53,675 nucleotides of DNA, from contig JAPPCZ010000070.1 of assembly GCA_028824685.1 (NCBI GenBank), positions 1 to 53,675 on the forward strand, read 5' to 3'. The notes beneath the pieces are model-generated. The model searched no databases. It had not been told where the DNA came from and saw nothing but the letters and a program-made list of their open reading frames with translations. Below, piece by piece: positions 9,208 to 17,276 of this stretch. The position numbers and the translations under genes are program-made. The DNA is from Candidatus Poribacteria bacterium. Lineage in GTDB: Bacteria > Poribacteria > WGA-4E > WGA-3G. Every line of letters begins with the position of its first letter. Within the stretch, counting starts at the first letter, position 1.

Positions 9208-9241
9208 GTAGGTCGGGTAGAGCAATAGCGAAACCCGACAC
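9208..9241. repeat. GTAGGTCGGGT...ACCCGACA palindromic repeat
   Basis: Opens GTAGGTCGGGT and closes AAACCCGACAC. The reverse complement matches 21569-21602 with few differences, and a relative lies at 21525-21548. It is intergenic. Confidence 0.7.
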
Positions 9242-9350
9242 GTTCACTACAGTATAAACTTTCAGTAACGTTCATCAACTGGTAATTCACCAAACTACAA
9301 CCTATCTCATAAATAGTTGGAGGGCTTTGAAAGCCCGATTTCAATATCCT

Positions 9351-9412
9351 GTAGGAGCGATCTCCGAATCGCGACAAAACCACTAATAGGAGGGAATCGG
9401 AGTTCCCTCCTA
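9351..9412. repeat. Two GTAGG/CCTAC-family hairpins
   Basis: 9351-9375 has the core GCGAT...ATCGC. 9387-9412 is a perfect 10-bp stem (TAGGAGGGAA with TTCCCTCCTA) and a 6-base loop. It is the best-preserved member of the family in this window. Confidence 0.8.
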
Positions 9413-9468
9413 CAAAGAGAAACAACTGATAATGAACCAACAAATCTTATTTATGAGATACGCTCTAA
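9392..9468. repeat. Dispersed repeat, copy 2
   Basis: Near-identical to 4-79. It overlaps the 10-bp hairpin at 9387-9412 and ends 43 bp from the stop codon of the cupin gene. Confidence 0.8.
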
Positions 9469-9493
9469 ATAACGAGATACGCTCTAAATAACC
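9456..9493. repeat. 19-bp direct tandem repeat
   Basis: GAGATACGCTCTAAATAAC occurs at 9456-9474 and again at 9475-9493 without a spacer, at the end of dispersed repeat copy 2. It looks like a small local duplication. Confidence 0.85.
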
Positions 9494-9511
9494 CTGATTA
9501 AAAAGTTATTC

Positions 9512-10144
9512 TTATTGAGGCACGCGCGGAGCCAGCTGATTCCAAACATCACCTAATTCTGCAACAACTTTGTAAACGGGATAAAGTGCCTCCCACATCG
9601 CTTTGCGAGCAGCGGTAGCAGCTTGTTCATCACCTTCGGCAACAGCAGTCTTGAGTTGATGTCCCATCTCCTCTTGAACTGCCGCACACGTACGAGTCAA
9701 TTCCGCAAGTCGCTGCGCCGCGTTTATTTGATGCGTAACCAGTTCCGACACCGATACCTCCGTATCCGGTTCCACATCATAAGCACTTGCAGGTGCAAAA
9801 TTGTGTGGTAATCGTTCGCCATCTTCTGTTCGTGGCGTATGTGTCGGGTGGATATGCGGCGTAACAGACAGATACATCGTCATCGGTTCGTCGCCGAGCA
9901 CACGTACCTTGTGCGGCTGGTCAGCTAAAGCGACACACATCTGTCCGGGTCCCAACTCCTCCGTTTCACCGTCAATTTCAAATTCAACGCGTCCTTCTAA
10001 AATCAGGAAGATTTCATGTCCAAGATCATGGCTATGCAGTTGAGCACGCTGTCCAGGTTCCATTCTTAAGAAACGTGAGCGAATCTGCGGCGTTACCAGA
10101 ACGTTTCGGACATCTGTGCGGTAGTCGTAAACTGGAAATCCCAT
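9512..10144 (-). CDS. Cupin-domain protein with C-terminal helical extension
   Basis: 210 residues. The N-terminal half is a single cupin barrel, with the metal-binding motif His37-x-His39...His43-Glu44 followed by GRVEFEIDG, and a second motif with a histidine in LADQPHKV (about residue 77). The C-terminal 100 residues are Ala/Glu-rich and probably helical. Function unknown; conserved cupins of this kind may be metal-dependent enzymes or ligand-binding proteins. The start is supported by GGAGA 7 bases upstream. It is transcribed divergently from the his operon. Confidence 0.85.
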   Translation of the reverse strand: MGFPVYDYRTDVRNVLVTPQIRSRFLRMEPGQRAQLHSHDLGHEIFLILEGRVEFEIDGETEELGPGQMCVALADQPHKVRVLGDEPMTMYLSVTPHIHPTHTPRTEDGERLPHNFAPASAYDVEPDTEVSVSELVTHQINAAQRLAELTRTCAAVQEEMGHQLKTAVAEGDEQAATAARKAMWEALYPVYKVVAELGDVWNQLAPRVPQ

Positions 10145-10273
10145 TACGTTCTCCGAATTGCTTTAACTTTAGATTTTTTAACTTTAGATTTAAAGTGTCT
10201 CATTTTTCCACAAAGATGTCAAGTTAAAAAGTAGAAACTCCAAGGTATTATGATGGTGAACAGATTAAAAAAT

Positions 10274-10303
10274 TTGACTTATACCCTTAGATTGAGGTAT
10301 AAT
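10274..10303 (+). promoter_or_regulatory. Sigma70 promoter of the his operon
   Basis: TTGACT at 10274-10279, an 18-base spacer and a perfect TATAAT at 10298-10303. Transcription should begin near 10310, about 20 bases before the leader peptide. The upstream 10145-10273 is AT-rich, with a short imperfect direct repeat of AACTTTAGATTT near 10165-10195. Confidence 0.8.
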
Positions 10304-10329
10304 ATACCAGAAATTAAATTTATTCTAAG

Positions 10330-10377
10330 ATGTTAATGCTATTTTTTCGCACCCATCATCATTCAATCCATTCCTGA
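10330..10377 (+). CDS. His-operon leader peptide
   Basis: A 15-codon ORF reading MLMLFFRTHHHSIHS then TGA, about 20 bases after the predicted transcription start. It has three consecutive His codons (CAT CAT CAT, 10354-10362) and a fourth at 10369-10371: 4 of 15 codons. It lies upstream of a terminator and of hisZ-hisG-hisS, the arrangement of an attenuation leader peptide. Translation could begin at ATG 10330 or ATG 10336; neither has a strong Shine-Dalgarno sequence. A run of histidines directly before histidine genes is unlikely to be chance. Too short for ordinary gene finders. Confidence 0.8.
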   Translation: MLMLFFRTHHHSIHS

Positions 10378-10404
10378 GTAGGGCGGATTAGAATGGTGTG
10401 ATGG
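10353..10404 (+). promoter_or_regulatory. Leader hairpin overlapping the His codons
   Basis: CCATCATCATTC (10353-10364) pairs with GAATGGTGTGATGG (10391-10404) over about 12 bp, with a small bulge and one wobble. An inner stem is ATCC (10366-10369) with GGAT (10385-10388). The His codons form its 5' arm, so a ribosome stalled there would block this hairpin and free 10385-10404. This fits the 1:2 pause hairpin of classical attenuators. Confidence 0.65.
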
Positions 10405-10430
10405 TTATCCCATATATCATAGTGGACACA

Positions 10431-10449
10431 AAGCAAGGCGGTCTTGCTT
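10431..10449 (+). promoter_or_regulatory. Leader hairpin preceding the attenuator terminator
   Basis: AAGCAAG (10431-10437) and CTTGCTT (10443-10449) form a perfect 7-bp stem with loop GCGGT. The loop is complementary to ACCGC (10466-10470) inside the terminator, so it could take part in an antiterminator. The alternative fold cannot be settled by eye. Confidence 0.5.
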
Positions 10450-10450
10450 G

Positions 10451-10531
10451 AACCCCAGTAAACTAACCGCTCTCCTCAATGCCGACTTTGTCGCGCGTTG
10501 AGATTAAGGTTATTTGTTTACGGGGTTTTTT
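10451..10531 (+). terminator. His attenuator terminator
   Basis: AACCCC-A-GTAAAC (10451-10463) pairs with GTTTACGGGGTT (10516-10527) with a single bulged A, and a six-T run (10526-10531) follows. Inside, TAACC/GGTTA (10464-10468 with 10508-10512), CTCAA/TTGAG (10475-10479 with 10498-10502) and CGAC/GTCG (10483-10486 with 10490-10493) continue the helix. It lies in the leader, 64 bases before hisZ, so it must be read through or prevented for expression of the operon. Confidence 0.8.
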
Positions 10532-10595
10532 GTTTATGGGACATCTTGTGAAAACGGATAGGGAATCCCTTCACATTTTATTAGGAGAAACGCCT

Positions 10596-12035
10596 ATGGA
10601 AAAGTTTACCAAACCCGCTGGAACGAACGATTTTCTACCTGAACAGATGGTTCAGCGAAACTTTGTAGAAAATATTGTTCGTGAAACTTATGAAAGTTAC
10701 GGATATGCGCAAATTCAGACGCCACTGTTTGAATCCTTTGCGCTGTTATCCGCACAATCCGGCGAAGAGATACGTCACAAAATGTTTACGTTTGTTGGTC
10801 CAGATCGGGTAGATTATGCCCTGAGACCTGAACTTACTGCACCTGTTTGTAGAATTATTGCGAATGGAGATTTACAACATATCTCTTATCCTTATAAACT
10901 TTACTACATCGGACAATGTGTGCGTCAGGAACCGAAAACCGATAATCCAGATGTCCGACGCGAATTCCGACAGGCAGGGGTAGAACTGATCGGTCCCGCA
11001 TCGGCACTCGCAGATGCAGAGATTATTACAATTCCTGTACGAATTCTTGAGAAACTGAATATTTCACAAAAAAAATTAAAAATCGGTAATACTGGTGTTT
11101 TCCGCGAAATCTTCAAACAGATTGATCTCGATCCGAAGGATCACAGTGAAGTTATATTGGACATTGATCATCTTTCTCGGCTACGTGTGGAAAGCCAGCT
11201 TTTGGACTTGGCAACGCTTCGCGATGAACTGAATCAGCTGCGGCGTTTGCAAGGACCTGATTATCAAGGTGAACACAAAATTGATATTGCGACAATTCAA
11301 GAATTAACGGAGAATAACGCCTCTGTGTGGACAGAGAAACTACCAATGATTGCTGAAGAAACTTATAAAGCAAGATGGCATCAATATTTTAATATCTCGG
11401 AAGAGATCGCACAGCGTTGTATTGATATTTCAAAGATTAGTGGTGATAAGGAGTCTGTCATGGAAACATGGGAAACGTTACCAAACAATACCGCACAAGG
11501 AGTGCGCAACGAGATGCTGGCACTTTGCGAATGTTTGGAAAACTACGGTATTACTGACTTTGAAATTAATTTAGGTATTACGCGCGGATTCGATTTTTAT
11601 ACCGGGACGGTTTTTCAGATTGAATTACCTGATAAGAATTTGTCTATCTGCGGTGGTGGAAGATACGATAGGTTGATCGAAAACTTTGGTGGACCATCGG
11701 TTCCAGGGGCAGGGTTTGCATTCCAATTTGATGTGCTTATGGAGGCATTTTCTGAAACGCATAACGAACCTGTTCAATCAAAAAAGGATTATTTTATTGC
11801 GACAACATCCATCGATCTTATCCCTGAAGCGCAACGTCTCGCTGAAACATTAAGAAGTTCTGGCAAAACTGTGGAGATGGATTTGATGGAACACGACCTA
11901 CAAGCACAACATAACTATGCTGCCGAAGCAAATTACGATTTTGTGATTAACTTAATCCCAGATCAACCGATGCAACGAATTGATTTGAAAACTAAAAACA
12001 CAGAGGCAGTTACCCTCAAAGACCTTGATAAATGA
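10596..12035 (+). CDS. hisZ: ATP phosphoribosyltransferase regulatory subunit HisZ (HisRS paralogue)
   Basis: 479 residues with the class II histidyl-tRNA-synthetase fold. Visible are LRPELTAPVCR (76-86), a motif 2 region ending RREFRQAGVELIG (about 121-133; AGVELIG is typical of HisZ), RGFDFYTGTVF and CGGGRYDRL. Unlike typical HisZ (about 320-400 residues) it keeps an insertion and a C-terminal anticodon-binding-like domain of about 90 residues. Its neighbour is a short-form HisG, which needs HisZ for allosteric activity, and a separate true HisRS follows, so HisZ is the better call; a second active HisRS is the alternative. The start at 10596 has AGGAGA 8 bases upstream; the frame opens earlier, at 10479, inside the attenuator. 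Confidence 0.8.
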   Translation: MEKFTKPAGTNDFLPEQMVQRNFVENIVRETYESYGYAQIQTPLFESFALLSAQSGEEIRHKMFTFVGPDRVDYALRPELTAPVCRIIANGDLQHISYPYKLYYIGQCVRQEPKTDNPDVRREFRQAGVELIGPASALADAEIITIPVRILEKLNISQKKLKIGNTGVFREIFKQIDLDPKDHSEVILDIDHLSRLRVESQLLDLATLRDELNQLRRLQGPDYQGEHKIDIATIQELTENNASVWTEKLPMIAEETYKARWHQYFNISEEIAQRCIDISKISGDKESVMETWETLPNNTAQGVRNEMLALCECLENYGITDFEINLGITRGFDFYTGTVFQIELPDKNLSICGGGRYDRLIENFGGPSVPGAGFAFQFDVLMEAFSETHNEPVQSKKDYFIATTSIDLIPEAQRLAETLRSSGKTVEMDLMEHDLQAQHNYAAEANYDFVINLIPDQPMQRIDLKTKNTEAVTLKDLDK

Positions 12036-12090
12036 TTATAAATGGATACGGAAGACTACGCCATACCTTATAGAATTGAGGAAACTAATT

Positions 12091-12861
12091 ATGCAAACAG
12101 GAAGGAATTTGAATCTACTTTTGCCGAAAGGCACAATACAGTCTGAAACGCTTGAAACGTTTCAGCGGGCAGGCTTCGAAATGAACGGTTACAAGTCTAC
12201 TGACCGATCTTATCGTGCTACTTTTCAGAATGATAGCGAATTTCAGATAAAGATTTCACGTCCCCAAGAGATACCTGTTTATGTTGGGATGGATGATTTT
12301 TATGATTTAGGAATTACGGGACAAGATTGGGTGGAAGAAACCGACGCGAATGTTGAAGAAATTTTGCCATTGGACTATGGATTTGTTAGTATCGTTTTAG
12401 CGGTTCGAGAAGAACGGAAGGACATCAATACATTCACAGATCTGGTGAATCTTGCGGATAGAAACATTCGCATCTCTACAGAATATCTGAACATCGCGGA
12501 AAAATATATTCTTGAAAAGACAGAAAATCGCATTGCACCAGCTATCTTAACCCCGTGGAAACGACTGAACACACTTGGCACTTACCAGTCCCCTATAACC
12601 CTTATGCTTTCTTTTGGTGCAACAGAGGGGAAACCACCCGAAGAAGCCGATGCTATTATTGATAATTGCAGTTCAGCGCGCACGCTCAAGGCAAACCACC
12701 TTAAAATAATTGAAGTGCTGCGAGAATCTGAATCTACGTTGATCGCGAACCCGAAATCACTTAAGGATCCATGGAAACGCGAAAAAATTGATGAACTGAA
12801 GCAGACCTTAGAGAAGGGGTTGCGGAGGCGGAGAAGTCAAGCACTTCCCGGACACATTTAA
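12091..12861 (+). CDS. hisG: ATP phosphoribosyltransferase catalytic subunit HisG, short form
   Basis: 256 residues, catalysing the first step of histidine synthesis (ATP + PRPP to phosphoribosyl-ATP). N-terminal LNLLLPKGTIQSETLETF and RPQEIPVYVGMDDFYDLGITG (motif spans about 58-77) are HisG hallmarks. The long-form C-terminal regulatory domain is absent, matching the upstream hisZ. The PRPP-binding loop reads ADAIIDNCSSARTLKAN (186-202), with Ala where the family usually has Gly (STG or SSG). The start at 12091 has GAGG 9 bases upstream; the frame is open from 12025, overlapping hisZ, but that extension has no family resemblance. Confidence 0.9.
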   Translation: MQTGRNLNLLLPKGTIQSETLETFQRAGFEMNGYKSTDRSYRATFQNDSEFQIKISRPQEIPVYVGMDDFYDLGITGQDWVEETDANVEEILPLDYGFVSIVLAVREERKDINTFTDLVNLADRNIRISTEYLNIAEKYILEKTENRIAPAILTPWKRLNTLGTYQSPITLMLSFGATEGKPPEEADAIIDNCSSARTLKANHLKIIEVLRESESTLIANPKSLKDPWKREKIDELKQTLEKGLRRRRSQALPGHI

Positions 12862-12873
12862 GGAGCAGAACTT

Positions 12874-14202
12874 ATGGCAACCTTTATTAAACCGCGTGTT
12901 CCCCGCGGCATGCGAGACATTTTACCTGAACAGATGATTCGTAGGCAATATGTTATAGATGTCATTCGTGACGTGTTTGAAGAATTTGGTTTTGAACCGT
13001 TACAAACCCCCGCGCTTGAATTATCTGAAGTGCTTACAGGTAAATATGGTCCGGATGCTGAAAAACTGATTTATCAAGCAGGGCATACGGGTGGTAAGGA
13101 AGATATTTCACTTCGCTACGACCTTTCTGTGCCGCTCTGCCGAGTCGTTGCGATGTATCCACAACTCCCGAAACCATTTAAACGGTATCAAATTGATCCT
13201 GTTTGGCGTGCAGAACGTCCACAAAAGGGTCGCTACCGTCAATTTTTTCAGTGTGATGCAGACACCGTTGGAAGTGATAGCATGTTGGCTGACGCTGAAA
13301 ACGTTAGCCTCATCTATCAAGTATTGTCCCGCCTCGGTTTCAAACAATTTGAGATTAATATCAACGATAGAAAACTGATTACTGGGATCGGGCAGTTTGC
13401 AGGCGTTCCGACTACACAACTTGGTGGACTCTATCGTTCTATTGATAAATTGGATAAGATAGGATTGGAAGGTGTCACAGCAGAATTACGAGAAAATGAA
13501 ATACAAGAAGATGTTATTGAAAAATTGCTTGCATTGTTACAGATTGAAGGTGATGCTACAACGGTACTTAATGACATGAATGAACAACTTGGTGATTTTG
13601 AGGTAGCTCGTGAAGGCATTGCTGAATTGAAAGAACTAATAGACTATCTCACCACGCTTGGCGTTCCTGAAAAATGTTATAAGGTGAACGTTGCTATGGT
13701 GCGCGGATTAGAATACTATACGGGACCGATTTATGAAACGGTTGTTGAAGAACCTAAAATCGGCAGCATTACTGGGGGTGGTAGATACGACGAACTTATC
13801 GGAAGTTTTAGCAAACAGAGTTTTCCTGCAACAGGGACAAGTTTTGGCATTGAACGTATTATTGATGTAATGGAAGAGTTTGATATGTTTCCGTCTACTG
13901 TCGGAAAAACGGTGACGCAGGTATTGATGACCGTTTTTGATGATGAGTTGATGAAAGAATCGCTAAAATTAGCAACACAATTGCGTCAAGGAGGTATCCG
14001 AACAGAGGTCTATTTCCGTCCGACTAAACTCAGCACGCAGTTGAAATATGCCGATGCTAAGGGCATTCCTTACGCTGTCATTTTGGGATCAGATGAGCTG
14101 GCCGAAGGGAACGCTGCTGTGCGCGATTTAGCAACCAGAGAACAAGAAAATGTTCCGTTGGATAAAGTTGTTGATCGAATTAAGCAGTGGATAGAAAAAT
14201 GA
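12874..14202 (+). CDS. hisS: Histidyl-tRNA synthetase
   Basis: 442 residues; charges tRNA-His with histidine in the cytoplasm. Class II motifs are intact: RYDLSVPLCR (81-90), motif 2 RAERPQKGRYRQFFQCDAD (112-130), the histidine signatures RGLEYYTG and TGGGRYDEL, and a C-terminal anticodon-binding domain (VTQVLMTVFDDE onward). AGGAG lies 8 bases before the ATG, and the gap to hisG is 12 bp. Cotranscription with hisG/hisZ puts it under the same attenuator, which would itself be sensing the product of this enzyme. Confidence 0.95.
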   Translation: MATFIKPRVPRGMRDILPEQMIRRQYVIDVIRDVFEEFGFEPLQTPALELSEVLTGKYGPDAEKLIYQAGHTGGKEDISLRYDLSVPLCRVVAMYPQLPKPFKRYQIDPVWRAERPQKGRYRQFFQCDADTVGSDSMLADAENVSLIYQVLSRLGFKQFEININDRKLITGIGQFAGVPTTQLGGLYRSIDKLDKIGLEGVTAELRENEIQEDVIEKLLALLQIEGDATTVLNDMNEQLGDFEVAREGIAELKELIDYLTTLGVPEKCYKVNVAMVRGLEYYTGPIYETVVEEPKIGSITGGGRYDELIGSFSKQSFPATGTSFGIERIIDVMEEFDMFPSTVGKTVTQVLMTVFDDELMKESLKLATQLRQGGIRTEVYFRPTKLSTQLKYADAKGIPYAVILGSDELAEGNAAVRDLATREQENVPLDKVVDRIKQWIEK

Positions 14203-15374
14203 TGAAATTTTACAAACGTTCACGTATCCTTTGGAGTATTTTTATACTCGGTGTGATCGTTCAGGTGGTGCAACTGACAATTGTTGGGTGTAGCCACACT
14301 TCGCCCTACTACCATCCAGACATTCCTGCCAGTGAGAAGCAAGATATTGTAACGGAAAATACGCTTCACTACCGCATCTTACTTCTGGGTGACGGTGGAC
14401 AACCGAAACCGAATGAACCCGTTCTAAAAACACTCCAAGCATGGGCACAAAAAATGCCTGAGAAAACCAGCATCGTTTTTTTAGGCGACAATATGTACCC
14501 CTACGGTATGACAGAAAAGAAGCGGCACGAGGCATCTACGAGACTCGATCCCCAAATAGAGGTTATTAAATCTACGCATGCACACGGTCTGTTTATTCCA
14601 GGTAACCACGATTGGGCAAGCGGGAAAGAAGGAGGGTATCGTGCGCTTCTTGCCCAAGAAAAATATATTAACGATGCGCTGTTCCACCCACCAAAATTCC
14701 TGCCGCAGAGCGGTTCTCCGGGGCCCGTGGTAGTAGAGTTTCCAGAATCAGCACCTGTTGTGCGAGTAATTGTACTTGATACGCAGTGGTGGTTGCATCA
14801 ACACGAAAAACAACAAGAATCTCCAGAGATGGTTATAGCAGAACTCAAAGCCTCACTGGATACTGAATTGCCTATCATTGTTCTTGGACACCACCCATTG
14901 CAAAGTTACGGAGTACACGGTGGTTTCTACGACTGGAAAGCACATCTCTTTCCACTCAGAATTGCAAAAAAATGGCTTTGGATTCCAGTCCCAATCGTCG
15001 GTTCTCTCTATCCATTGGCGCGTTGGCATGTTGTAAGATCTGATCAGGACCTCAACGGTGCACGTAATAAAAATATGGTGGCACAACTCAATGCCGCTTT
15101 TTCGATTATAAAAAAGACACCTCTTTTAATATATGCTTCTGGACATGATCATTCTCTACAAGTTTTAAAAGGAGATGTTACGGATTACTTACTCGTGAGT
15201 GGACTTGCTTCCAGTGAAAAGGCAACAGAGGTTAGTCATGGGGATAATACACTGTTCGCGCACCAGCACACCGGATTTATGGCGATAGATTTTTTGGCAG
15301 ATGGAAAAATACTTCTACGTATAGTTGAACCCGGCACTAAAGAAGTGTTGTTTCATCATTGGTTAAAAAGATAA
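14199..15374 (+). CDS. Calcineurin-like metallophosphoesterase, probable lipoprotein
   Basis: 391 residues. The five metallophosphoesterase motifs are in order: GDGG, GDNMYPYG, GNHDW, GHHPL and GHDHS, so a dinuclear metal site is complete. A hydrophobic N-terminus ends in TIVGC at Cys31, a plausible lipobox, placing the protein outside the cytoplasmic membrane. The start overlaps the hisS stop as ATGATGA (translational coupling). The frame opens with GTG at 14187, but the ATG at 14199 or 14202 is preferred. No evident link to histidine; possibly a read-through member of the operon. Substrate unknown. Confidence 0.87.
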   Translation: MMKFYKRSRILWSIFILGVIVQVVQLTIVGCSHTSPYYHPDIPASEKQDIVTENTLHYRILLLGDGGQPKPNEPVLKTLQAWAQKMPEKTSIVFLGDNMYPYGMTEKKRHEASTRLDPQIEVIKSTHAHGLFIPGNHDWASGKEGGYRALLAQEKYINDALFHPPKFLPQSGSPGPVVVEFPESAPVVRVIVLDTQWWLHQHEKQQESPEMVIAELKASLDTELPIIVLGHHPLQSYGVHGGFYDWKAHLFPLRIAKKWLWIPVPIVGSLYPLARWHVVRSDQDLNGARNKNMVAQLNAAFSIIKKTPLLIYASGHDHSLQVLKGDVTDYLLVSGLASSEKATEVSHGDNTLFAHQHTGFMAIDFLADGKILLRIVEPGTKEVLFHHWLKR

Positions 15375-15506
15375 AATAACGTAGACTCCATTCCGGATGT
15401 TTTGTAGACAGTGAGAAGTAGAAATTTTGATAAACCTTTTAATCAAAGGATAGTCTTAAATAGTAACTTTAATGATGTATTGTAGAATACAGGTTGAGGA
15501 ATAGGT

Positions 15507-16280
15507 ATGCTTACGCAAAAACAGAAGTTAGAATTCCATGAAAATGGATATATCACAGTCCCGGGTGTCGTGCCGAAGTTGATGGTAGATTCCGCCCGTA
15601 AAATGATTAACCATTCTATCGGTGCTGTAGGGATGCACGAAGGCGACTTGGAAAAGTTTCGGGCACAATCGTATTGCGACGAAATCCGAAACGCCCCGCA
15701 AATTGTGGATATTTTCCGAAAAACCCCTATCCATAACATTGCTGAATCGTTGTTAGGTGAAGGAAACGTGCAAGTTCCAGGTTCAGCACAGATAGCACTT
15801 AGATTTCCAATGCCGCTGGACCGTGATGCAAAAGAACCTGGCGGACATTTAGATGGGTTAGGTAGTGGAACAAACGGAATGGCAAAAGGTATTTATCGAC
15901 GCGGTTTTACAGCATTAGCAGTTGTTTATCTTGCAGACGTGCCAGAACCGTATAGTGGCAACTTCACGGTATGGCCAAAATCGCATAGTTTCTTCGCTGA
16001 TTATTTCAAAAAGGAAGGACATGAGATTTTAGCAAATGGAATGCCGCGTCCGGAACTTCCTGAAGGACCAACGCAGGTAGTTGGAAAGGCAGGAGATGTT
16101 GTTTTGACACATCATCAGGTCGTTCATTCTGCAGCACCAAATGCCTCTGCCGACATCCGTTACGCGGTGATTTTCCGTTTACGTCATGTTGATTGTGAGG
16201 AAAATGGTTACGATGGCTACACCGATATCTGGCGTGAATGGCCAGGTATACAAGCAGCGGTAGAAAACGGTAATGCCTAA
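15507..16280 (+). CDS. Phytanoyl-CoA dioxygenase family (PhyH) protein
   Basis: 257 residues; a predicted Fe(II)/2-oxoglutarate-dependent oxygenase. The iron triad is visible as His114-x-Asp116 (GGHLDG) and His207 (HHQVVHSAAP), with Arg218 (DIRYAVIFR) as the likely 2-oxoglutarate anchor. GAGG lies 8 bases before the ATG. It stands alone between the his operon and a bidirectional terminator. Substrate unknown. Confidence 0.9.
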   Translation: MLTQKQKLEFHENGYITVPGVVPKLMVDSARKMINHSIGAVGMHEGDLEKFRAQSYCDEIRNAPQIVDIFRKTPIHNIAESLLGEGNVQVPGSAQIALRFPMPLDRDAKEPGGHLDGLGSGTNGMAKGIYRRGFTALAVVYLADVPEPYSGNFTVWPKSHSFFADYFKKEGHEILANGMPRPELPEGPTQVVGKAGDVVLTHHQVVHSAAPNASADIRYAVIFRLRHVDCEENGYDGYTDIWREWPGIQAAVENGNA

Positions 16281-16296
16281 AAGAAGTGAAATTAAG

Positions 16297-16324
16297 AACG
16301 GGTGATTCAATTGAATCACCCGTT
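16297..16324. terminator. Bidirectional terminator, perfect 28-bp palindrome
   Basis: AACGGGTGATTCAA and its reverse complement abut at 16297-16324, with no mismatch. On the plus strand TTTTGCTTTTT follows. It lies between the convergent stop codons of the PhyH gene (16280) and a LamG gene (16332). Confidence 0.9.
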
Positions 16325-16331
16325 TTGCTTT

Positions 16332-17147
16332 TTACTTTGTGTCCTTGATTTGTGCCCATGTAATGCTCAATTTGTCCACAGGTTCTACTGCAAAGGGATC
16401 TCCATTAGATTTATAGAGACTTTCTACCTCATCTTCAGAAAGTGAGCGGTGGAACATGAGAAACTCATCCATTAAGCCTTTGAATGTCCACGTGGGACTC
16501 GCGTTGCCATTAAATTCTGCGGCTTCAGAACCGATACCGATAAATCCGTACCTTTGTGCCTTTGGTCCGATCATATTAGTAGCAGTGGCAGCTTCAACAT
16601 CCACTTTACCATCAACATATATCCGTTTCGTATCGCCATCAAAGGTTGCCACGACATGATGCCACTTGTCATCGCTAACTTTTATTTTCCCGTGCCAATC
16701 CTCTATAGGACAACAAAAATCAAAAGCGACAAAGTCTGTGTGAGCAATTGCAGCGTCTCCAGCTGCAAAACGGAAATAATCGCTCCGATCCCATGAGGCA
16801 ATCATTCCTCTTTGAGTCGTCTTAATCCATACAGCGAGGGTCAGTTCCGGTATACCTTCGGTATAATTTAGATTTCGCACTGCAATATATTCGGTTGCCC
16901 CACCAGGAAATTCCATACATTCGTTCACTTTGCCATCATTCACAATCTTGAGGTTGTTGCCGTGGAGAAAACCGTCGTTCCCATTTCCGGACCCATCCAA
17001 GATATCTTCACCCTTAAGGGAGGCAGCATCAAAACTGTAATAGATGACCAACTCTTTATCGCTAATGCCCCGCGCGTGGGCAGTCAACATAGTTCCTGTT
17101 AGAATTAGTGTGATCGTCAAGAGTCGTAAAATAAAAAAGAATTTCAT
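16332..17147 (-). CDS. Secreted LamG-domain protein, group 1
   Basis: 271 residues. A signal peptide (about 1-26, ending MLTAHA) is followed by one LamG/concanavalin-A-like jellyroll: ELVIYYSFD, CMEFPGGA, ELTLAVWIKT, DDKWHHVVATFDG, IYVDG, GLMDEFLMFHRSLSEDEV. Paired cysteines occur in DFCCPIEDW. The last residues, VEPVDKLSITWAQIK, are the tail motif shared with seven other proteins here. GGAGA precedes the ATG. It is the last of three tandem paralogues, transcribed leftward after two PhyH genes. Likely carbohydrate or protein binding at the cell surface; ligand unknown. Confidence 0.9.
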   Translation of the reverse strand: MKFFFILRLLTITLILTGTMLTAHARGISDKELVIYYSFDAASLKGEDILDGSGNGNDGFLHGNNLKIVNDGKVNECMEFPGGATEYIAVRNLNYTEGIPELTLAVWIKTTQRGMIASWDRSDYFRFAAGDAAIAHTDFVAFDFCCPIEDWHGKIKVSDDKWHHVVATFDGDTKRIYVDGKVDVEAATATNMIGPKAQRYGFIGIGSEAAEFNGNASPTWTFKGLMDEFLMFHRSLSEDEVESLYKSNGDPFAVEPVDKLSITWAQIKDTK

Positions 17148-17276
17148 TTTAGGTCTCCTGCTAAATTATAGGCACCTTATATAGATGCGTTGGTAAGGTT
17201 CCTTAAGTTGATTTGAACAAACCTATCTCATGTGATACCTAATGGTATAAAAGTTCTACGACGATAATGATATACC

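Larger units (their letters stand above)
8838..9511. other. Gene-free intergenic region with repeats
   Basis: 674 bp without a supportable gene. The part near 8838-9190 is AT-rich and holds the likely promoter of the cohesin gene. From about 9208 to 9493 it is filled with hairpin repeats listed separately, plus GGGCTTTGAAAGCCC near 9322. An 82-codon minus-strand ORF there is an artefact of the repeats. Confidence 0.7.

Noticed and set aside
9195..9443. 82-codon minus-strand ORF in the intergenic region
   Set aside because: It is made almost wholly of the hairpin repeats and has no ribosome binding site or recognisable protein pattern.
10310..10595. T-box riboswitch before hisZ
   Set aside because: No AGGGTGG-type T-box sequence or specifier-loop architecture is visible. 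The His-rich leader ORF explains the region better.
10479..10595. Upstream extension of hisZ (39 residues)
   Set aside because: It runs through the 3' arm of the attenuator terminator, has no homology to HisRS/HisZ, and a good ribosome binding site precedes the ATG at 10596.
12025..12090. Upstream extension of hisG overlapping hisZ
   Set aside because: The HisG-like sequence begins only after the ATG at 12091, which has its own ribosome binding site.
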